Positions 59,080 through 64,000 of a DNA stretch of 64,000 nucleotides are shown piece by piece. The number at the start of each line of letters is the position of its first letter. The first letter of the stretch is position 1. Below the pieces are notes generated by a model. It saw only the letters and a list, made by a program, of their open reading frames with translations, searched no databases and was not told where the DNA came from. The stretch is from the NCBI GenBank assembly GCA_013285445.1, contig CP053448.1, positions 2,649,530 to 2,713,529 on the forward strand, in the 5' to 3' direction. The stretch comes from Pseudomonadota bacterium (GTDB lineage Bacteria > Pseudomonadota > Gammaproteobacteria > Xanthomonadales > Wenzhouxiangellaceae). Both the position numbers and the translations under genes were made by a program.

Positions 59080-59961
59080 ATGATGCCCGCGCTGACAGAT
59101 CGTCTGGTGGCGTGGCCCCAATATCTGCTGCCGCACAAGCTGCTCACGGCGATGGCCTGGTTTCTGTCGACCTGCCGCATTGGCTGGATGTACCGGCCGT
59201 TCGTGCGGCTGTTCGTGCGTCTTTACGGCGTCAACCTGGGCGAAGCCGAGCGACGCAACCCTGACGATTACACCTGTTTCAATGATTTCTTTACCCGCGC
59301 ACTCAAACGCGGCGCGCGTCCCCTGGCCGACAGCCGGCACCGGCTGATCAGCCCCTGCGACGGCACCATCAGCCAGAGGGGACGGCTGGACGGCAGCACG
59401 CTCGTTCAGGCCAAGGGACAGCACTACACCGCGACGGCTCTGCTCGGCGATGAACAACGCGCGGCCGCATTCACCGACGGTCATTTCATCACCATCTATC
59501 TCGCCCCGGGCGACTACCACCGGGTGCACGCCCCGATTTCCGGACAGGTGGTGGAGGAGGTGCGCATTCCGGGCCGGCTGTTCAGCGTCTCCGATACCAC
59601 GGCACGGGTCATTCCCGGGCTCTACACGCGCAATGAACGCATGGTCACCATGCTCGAAACCGATCACGGACCCGTCGCTGTTGTCATGGTCGCAGCGATG
59701 CTGGTATCGGGCATCGAAACCGTATGGGGGGGGCTCGGCGACCGACGGCCGGGGCGCAAGGTGCGCGTCAGACGTATCAACGGACTGGCGCTCAGGCGCG
59801 GCGATGAGCTGGGTCGATTTCACTGGGGCTCAACCGTCATTCTGCTCGTCCCGGGCTCGTTCCCGTCCTGGCGCGACGACCTGCATACCGGCCAGCGAAT
59901 CCTGACCGGCCAGTCCCTGACCGGGCGCGAGGATCGCTCTGTCCTGCACAATGGCGATTGA
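59080..59961 (+). CDS. psd: Phosphatidylserine decarboxylase proenzyme
   Basis: Psd converts phosphatidylserine to phosphatidylethanolamine at the inner membrane and uses a pyruvoyl group made by self-cleavage. The 293-residue proenzyme has NPDDYTCFNDFFTRALKRGA, ISPCDGTISQRG, LAPGDYHRVHAPISG and the cleavage site in LGRFHWGSTVILLVPG (GST with Ser near residue 253). The residue before GST is Trp rather than the more usual Leu or Met; the Gly-Ser-Thr core is kept. Two adjacent ATGs (59080, 59083) can start translation. The next ORF starts 31 bases after its stop. Confidence 0.95.
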   Translation: MMPALTDRLVAWPQYLLPHKLLTAMAWFLSTCRIGWMYRPFVRLFVRLYGVNLGEAERRNPDDYTCFNDFFTRALKRGARPLADSRHRLISPCDGTISQRGRLDGSTLVQAKGQHYTATALLGDEQRAAAFTDGHFITIYLAPGDYHRVHAPISGQVVEEVRIPGRLFSVSDTTARVIPGLYTRNERMVTMLETDHGPVAVVMVAAMLVSGIETVWGGLGDRRPGRKVRVRRINGLALRRGDELGRFHWGSTVILLVPGSFPSWRDDLHTGQRILTGQSLTGREDRSVLHNGD

Positions 59962-59992
59962 ACTCCCACGGTCATGCCACAATCTGAGAGGC

Positions 59993-60655
59993 ATGAAGCC
60001 GATCTTCCATTATCTTGCGCTGCTGGCGCTACTGACCGCGTCAGCGCCAGGCCCGGCTGACGAAACGCCGCGCCCGCTTGCCAAAGTCGCTGCCGAATCG
60101 GACTGGATCGTCCTGGCCCAGCTCAACGTTTTCGACTACGAGCAGCGGCGCGGCATTCCCGTATCCGGCGAGACCTGGTTTGACGTATTGCTGCCCTACA
60201 AGGTGCCGCAGCCGGCCGAACGGCTCAAAGTCACCGAGGAAGGTTTCGGGGAAGGCACGTGCTACTTCGACGAAGCCAAGCTGTGGAACGAGCTGCCGCG
60301 CTATCTGCTGTTTCTGGTTGAGGACGAAGGCGAGCTGCGCGGTCACCCTGACGGTTGCTCACTGCCGGTGCTGATTACCGCCGACAACCGCTATGCGGTG
60401 CGCTGGCCAATCCGGCAATTCGACCTCGGCAACGAGGCTGAAGCGCTGGTGCGGGAATTCGACTTCCAGGGGCCAGGCGCCTTCGTGGATCTCGACGACA
60501 TGACCAGCATCCAGCGCGAACGCAGGATCGAATCGGATTTCCTGGCGCCGGTCGACGACGGCCGATATCGCTATACCCGCGGCATCGAAATGGAGGATTT
60601 TCGCTCCCTGATCGCCGAGCACCTCACGCGCGATCGCCTGCAGCGCGGCCGTTGA
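59993..60655 (+). CDS. Hypothetical exported protein
   Basis: A 220-residue protein with a signal peptide (IFHYLALLALLTASAPGPAD), so probably periplasmic. I do not recognise the family. The mature part is acidic, begins ESDWIVLAQLNVFDYEQRRG and contains one pair of separated cysteines (GTCYFDE and DGCSLPV), which could form a disulfide. The opening resembles proteins that report on the trafficking of a metal or lipid, but nothing specific can be claimed. ATG 59993 is chosen because it directly precedes the signal peptide; ATG 59951 overlaps psd and gives an unlikely N-terminus. Confidence 0.7.
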   Translation: MKPIFHYLALLALLTASAPGPADETPRPLAKVAAESDWIVLAQLNVFDYEQRRGIPVSGETWFDVLLPYKVPQPAERLKVTEEGFGEGTCYFDEAKLWNELPRYLLFLVEDEGELRGHPDGCSLPVLITADNRYAVRWPIRQFDLGNEAEALVREFDFQGPGAFVDLDDMTSIQRERRIESDFLAPVDDGRYRYTRGIEMEDFRSLIAEHLTRDRLQRGR

Positions 60656-60700
60656 ACGGTCTGTGGTCAGGCACTCCTGAAAGGTGAGATAATCCGACCG

Positions 60701-61093
60701 GGAGCCGGCCAGGCAGTCGCTGCCCCGCTACCCCATCCCGCCGGCAGCACCAGGTCCGGCGGGATGGGGTAGCGGGGCAGAGGAAAGTCCGGGCTTCGCA
60801 GGGCAGGGTGCCAGGTAACGCCTGGGCAGTCCGTAGCCGGACTGACGGAAAGTGCCACAGAAAAGACACCGCCGATGGCCGCAAGGCACAGGCAAGGGTG
60901 AAAAGGTGCGGTAAGAGCGCACCGCGTCGCTGGCAACAGTGACGGCACGGCAAACCCCACCCGAAGCAAGGCCAAATAGGGATGCCATGGCGTGGCCCGC
61001 GCCGCATCCGGGTAGGCCGCTAGAGGCGACTGGCGACAGTCGTCCCAGACGAATGACTGCCCACGACAGAACCCGGCTTACCGGCCGGCTCCC
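60701..61093 (+). ncRNA. rnpB: RNase P RNA (type A)
   Basis: The catalytic RNA that trims tRNA 5' leaders. The P1 stem is formed by 60701-60710 and 61083-61092 (perfect 10 bp). Conserved regions can be read in order: GAGGAAAGTCCGGGCT, AGGGTGCCAGGTAACGCCTG, CGCCGATGGCC, AAGGGTGAAAAGGTGCGGTA, AGAGCGCACCGCG, CCCACCCGAAGCAAGGCCAA followed by ATAGG, AGACGAATGACTGCCCACGA and CAGAACCCGGCTTA. The P3 stem (60720-60744 with 60756-60780) is a perfect 25-bp duplex, longer and less interrupted than in Escherichia coli. GATAAT at 60688-60693 is a likely -10. Ends are estimated from P1. Confidence 0.97.
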
Positions 61094-61157
61094 ACTTGTT
61101 CCGAACGACGCAACACCCAAAGCCGGGCATGATCGTGCGGCCTCATTCCGGCATCAG

Positions 61158-61844
61158 TCAGGGCCGCAGCAGACGCAGCCACCACCAGAAGTTGACAAGC
61201 CCGACCAGCGCGCCAGCCACGTAAGTCAGGGCCGCAGCAGTCAGAATCCGGCGAGCCGGCCGGCGGTCTTCCGAGCGCAGATAGCCGCCGCGATCGAGCA
61301 GCGGCAACGCCCGTCGAAAGCTGGCATCCAGCTCGGCAGGCAGCGTGAGCAGATGAACGACAATCCCCGAGGCCAGTGCCGCTGCGGCCAGCACCAGCAT
61401 AACCAGCCCGGCGCGAGGTAGTCGCAGGGCAATCACGGCAACCGGCGCCAGCGCCAGCAATACAACGCCAATGCGCTGGAACCGCTGTAACCACTCCACC
61501 AATCGGGTGCGCCACAGCAAGGGCCGATAGCCGTCGGCATGCTGCACCGCATGACCCACTTCATGCGCGGCGACGGTCACGGCGGTCAGAGATCGTCCAT
61601 CATGGTGTTCCGGGCTCAGACGCACCATTCGTTCGTGCGGATCGTAATGATCCTGTCCCGGCTGCGCGCGCCCAACGCCAACGGCATCCAGTCCGAGCCG
61701 GTCGAGCAGATGGCGGGCCAGCTCGGCCCCGCTGCCTGGATAGCGGTCGCGGGGCTGCAGGTGCCGCTTCAGCACCCGTTTGACCCACCACTGCGGCAGG
61801 GCGATCACGCCGGCGAGGACAATCAGCAAGATGAGCAGATGCAT
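61158..61844 (-). CDS. Membrane zinc metallopeptidase (YugP type, PF04298)
   Basis: A 228-residue membrane protein with an N-terminal anchor (LLILLIVLAGVIALPQWW), the family segment DHYDPHERMVRLSPEHHDGR, the zinc site VAAHEVGHAVQHADG (HExxH) and two or three further membrane segments (GVVLLALAPVAVIALRL, LVMLVLAAAALASGIVV, LTYVAGALVGLVNFWWWLRL). The layout matches the neutral zinc peptidase family PF04298. The substrate is unknown. It faces rnpB tail to tail and ends 64 bases after it. Confidence 0.9.
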   Translation of the reverse strand: MHLLILLIVLAGVIALPQWWVKRVLKRHLQPRDRYPGSGAELARHLLDRLGLDAVGVGRAQPGQDHYDPHERMVRLSPEHHDGRSLTAVTVAAHEVGHAVQHADGYRPLLWRTRLVEWLQRFQRIGVVLLALAPVAVIALRLPRAGLVMLVLAAAALASGIVVHLLTLPAELDASFRRALPLLDRGGYLRSEDRRPARRILTAAALTYVAGALVGLVNFWWWLRLLRP

Positions 61845-61865
61845 ATGACAATCGGGGTATTCGGA

Positions 61866-62765
61866 TCAGCCGGACGGCTTTCCGGCAACACCGGCCGACT
61901 GCGCGCCATCATCGACCCGGCCGGCCTCGATCAGGGTCCAGGCCGCCTGGCGATCAAGCCCCGTTGCGCGTGCAAGCACCCGGGCGGCGCGCGATGGCGG
62001 CAGCTCCTCTTTCAGTTCCGCGGCCAGTCGTCGAATATCGACCGCCGGATCGGCACGCTCGCTGCCGGCAACAACCAGCACGGCCTCACCGCGCTGCTGC
62101 TGGTCATGGTCGGCCACCCATTGCGCCATCGCCCCAAGCGGCAGGCGTTGAACCGTTTCATGCCGCTTGGTCAGCTCACGCGCCAGACAGCACTGTCGCT
62201 CGGGGCCGAACACGTCGGCCAGATCGGCCAGGACGGCAACCAGATCACGCGCTGGCGCATAGAAGATCTTCGAATCGGGCTGGCCGGCCAGTTCGGACAG
62301 GCGGCGGCGGCGGCGCGCGCTACGCGCTGGCAAAAACCCCTCGAAGTAGAAGCGGTCGCAAGCCAGGCCTGATACCGACAGCGCGGCCACCGCCGCGCAC
62401 GGTCCGGGCACCGTGCGAACCCTCAGGCCGGCGTCGTGCGCGGCATTGACCAGCCGATAACCGGGATCGGAAATCAGCGGCGTTCCGGCATCACTGACCA
62501 GCGCGACATCGTCACCGCTGGCGAGTCGCTCGATCAGCTCCGGCACCATCCGGGTCTCGTTGTGTTCATGCAGACTCACCATCGTGCCACTGGTGCTTCC
62601 CGGCACCAGCAGGCGCCGGCTGACGCGCGTGTCTTCGGCCGCAATCACCGCCACCCCGGACAACAATTGCCGCGCCCGATCGCCCAGATCGGCCCGGTTG
62701 CCGATCGGCGTGGCGACGATCCACAGCGTGCCGCGGCCATCATTTTGTTCAGGCTGGTCACTCAT
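61866..62765 (-). CDS. rsmI: 16S rRNA 2'-O-ribose methyltransferase RsmI
   Basis: RsmI methylates the 2'-OH of C1402 in 16S rRNA with SAM, next to the decoding site. The 299-residue protein has the tetrapyrrole-methylase fold with LWIVATPIGNRADLGDRARQ, IAAEDTRVSRRLL, LVSDAGTPLISDPGYRLVNA, RTVPGPCAAVAALSVSGLAC and FYFEGFLPARSARRRRRL. ATG 62765 is used because it opens MSDQPEQN just before the core; ATG 62774 is possible. A TACAAT on the minus strand lies seven bases before it. It is divergent from lpoA, the usual yraL-yraM arrangement. Confidence 0.95.
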   Translation of the reverse strand: MSDQPEQNDGRGTLWIVATPIGNRADLGDRARQLLSGVAVIAAEDTRVSRRLLVPGSTSGTMVSLHEHNETRMVPELIERLASGDDVALVSDAGTPLISDPGYRLVNAAHDAGLRVRTVPGPCAAVAALSVSGLACDRFYFEGFLPARSARRRRRLSELAGQPDSKIFYAPARDLVAVLADLADVFGPERQCCLARELTKRHETVQRLPLGAMAQWVADHDQQQRGEAVLVVAGSERADPAVDIRRLAAELKEELPPSRAARVLARATGLDRQAAWTLIEAGRVDDGAQSAGVAGKPSG

Positions 62766-62772
62766 GACATGC

Positions 62773-62808
62773 ATTGTAAGCCTGCCCGCTCAACGGGTGG
62801 TTTATCAT
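62773..62808. promoter_or_regulatory. Divergent -10 elements between rsmI and lpoA
   Basis: TACAAT on the minus strand (plus-strand 62773-62778) lies seven bases before the rsmI ATG, and TATCAT on the plus strand (62803-62808) lies seven bases before the first lpoA ATG. Neither has a good -35 at 16-18 bases. Both would give leaderless or nearly leaderless mRNAs. Confidence 0.35.
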
Positions 62809-62815
62809 GCCGGGC

Positions 62816-64000
62816 ATGATGGCGTTCAGATTCGGCCCCGTGCTTGCCCTGCTGCTGCTGACCGCGGCCTGCGCGCCGACCGCCCCCGAGCTGCGTCCGG
62901 ATACGCCCGGAGAAGACCCCGCACTGGCCGCCGCCACAGCGCTGAGCCAGGCCGGGCAACACGCCGAAGCGGCCCGGGCCTATCTCGCTCTGGTGCAGCA
63001 AAGGCCCGACCAGGCCGCTCTGCTGCGCATTCTCGCTGCCGAGGCCTGGCTCGAGGCCGGCGACGATACTGCGGCGGCCGAGTCGCTGCGAAACATCGAT
63101 ACCACATCTCTGGAGCTGTCGGAACGGGCCCGTCTCGACCTGGCTCGCGCCGAACTGGCCATGATGCGCGGACGCCTGGCCAACGCCGGCTGGTTACTGG
63201 CCGCCAGCGCCGAACATCTGACCCCGGAACTGACCGAGCGCCACGCCGAGCTGGAACGCAGGCTGGCCCGACTGGAGGCGCAGCCGGCGCGGGCCTCGGT
63301 CAATGCCTTGCTCGAGGCCATCGACAGCGGCCACTTCGAGCCGGAAATGTCACTCGCACTATTGATCGAACATCCGCTGGCCGAGCTTGAAACCACCCTG
63401 CTGGATGTTGCCGGGCATACCGAGGCCATGCCCTGGTTCGACCTGGTCATCAGCGCCCGCGAGGTGCTGCTTGATGACGACCGGCTCGGCGAAGCGCTGG
63501 CCGCCTGGCAGCGGCGCTGGCCGGACGCGGCATTCGACGCAGCTGCAGCCCGCCGCTGGATTGCCGCCTGGCGCCAGACCCGACCATTGCCCGAGCGAAT
63601 CGCCGTCATGCTGCCCGATCGCAACTCGCCGCTGCACGCGCCGGGCCAGGCCGTGCGTGAGGGCCTGCTTGCCGGATGGCTGGCGCTACCGCCAACTCGA
63701 CGACCGCGGCTTGAGTTCCATGCACTGCCGGCAGCTGAAGGTGCGGTCATCCCGGTCTGGTTCGATGCCCGCGAGACGGGCGCGGATTTTCTGATCGGAC
63801 CGCTCGACCGAAGGCACGTCAACACGCTGTGGGCCATGCCGGACGCCGGATTGATTCCGACCCTGCTGCTCAACCGCCCGGATCGAACAGACGATCTGCC
63901 GTTCGGCAGCCTGAACACGCTGGCGCTGCCGCCAGAGGAAGAAGCGGAGATGCTGGCCATCGAAGCGCTGGCGACCGGTCATCGTCGCGCAGTCATCCTG
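62816..64000 (+). CDS. lpoA: Penicillin-binding protein activator LpoA (5' part; runs off the window)
   Basis: LpoA is an outer-membrane lipoprotein that reaches through the periplasm to activate PBP1A. The visible 395 codons have a lipoprotein signal with lipobox LTAAC, an N-terminal TPR-like helical domain (AEAARAYLALVQQRPDQAAL, RARLDLARAELAMMRGRLAN) and the beginning of the periplasmic-binding-protein-like C-terminal domain (PLPERIAVMLPDRNSPLHAP, GQAVREGLLAGWL, FLIGPLDRRHVN). The frame is open to the last base, so the 3' end lies outside. The start may be ATG 62816 or ATG 62819. Its position opposite rsmI supports the call. Confidence 0.93.
   Translation, partial: MMAFRFGPVLALLLLTAACAPTAPELRPDTPGEDPALAAATALSQAGQHAEAARAYLALVQQRPDQAALLRILAAEAWLEAGDDTAAAESLRNIDTTSLELSERARLDLARAELAMMRGRLANAGWLLAASAEHLTPELTERHAELERRLARLEAQPARASVNALLEAIDSGHFEPEMSLALLIEHPLAELETTLLDVAGHTEAMPWFDLVISAREVLLDDDRLGEALAAWQRRWPDAAFDAAAARRWIAAWRQTRPLPERIAVMLPDRNSPLHAPGQAVREGLLAGWLALPPTRRPRLEFHALPAAEGAVIPVWFDARETGADFLIGPLDRRHVNTLWAMPDAGLIPTLLLNRPDRTDDLPFGSLNTLALPPEEEAEMLAIEALATGHRRAVIL

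Overview
The window looks like chromosome of a GC-rich gammaproteobacterium. The operons rpoE-rseA-rseB-rseC-degP and lepA-lepB-DUF4845-rnc-era-recO-pdxJ, the thrA-thrB pair, lpoA/rsmI and a type A RNase P RNA all fit. The sigma-factor/TPR-kinase pair, the lone ImuC polymerase and the style of the secreted proteins suggest the Lysobacterales/Chromatiales area (a Wenzhouxiangella-like organism). That placement is inference, not an identification.

Layout. 1-2143: a Sel1-type lipoprotein gene split by a complete ISL3-family insertion sequence with an 8-bp target duplication. 2170-4997: a large exported protein of unknown function and a divergent response regulator. 4984-15296 (minus strand): the pdxJ to lepA housekeeping operon followed upstream by the envelope-stress cluster degP-rseC-rseB-rseA-rpoE. 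15489-19143 (plus): an ALDH7-type dehydrogenase, pyrD and murB. 19144-20084: a low-coding stretch with a broken secreted-protein gene and the first copy of a 271-bp inverted-repeat element. 20085-25198: secreted delta-class carbonic anhydrase, rpoH, an S9 peptidase and an AMP nucleosidase. 25342-28724: thrA-thrB. 28758-35729 (minus): a FadH-like reductase, the second element copy, cbpM-cbpA, a membrane Ser/Thr kinase with TPRs and its ECF sigma factor. 35856-44895: the ImuC/DnaE2 polymerase, a periplasmic cyclophilin, a DUF3300 protein and an Lhr-like helicase. 45052-52921: a deletion-fused ABC transporter remnant, 5-oxoprolinase, a frameshifted small membrane protein and a propeller-type sensor with a degenerate GGDEF domain. 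53003-64000: etfA-etfB, rfaH-glmS-prmB, a SCO copper chaperone, psd, rnpB, a zinc peptidase, rsmI and the 5' part of lpoA.

How it works together. Most genes are core functions: envelope stress control, secretion, ribosome and RNA maturation, cell-wall precursor supply (murB, glmS, lpoA), threonine, pyrimidine and vitamin B6 synthesis, and electron transfer. Decay and mobility are clear at four places: the ISL3 insertion, the two matched inverted-repeat elements, the ABC ATPase/permease fusion and the frameshifted ORF at 49511-49832. I see no tRNA, CRISPR array, prophage or recognisable defence system. The most unusual structure is the pair of MITE-like elements, which can fold into a multi-arm cruciform supported by a compensatory base change. 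Several genes also have a -10 hexamer only 6-7 bases before the start codon, which suggests leaderless mRNAs.
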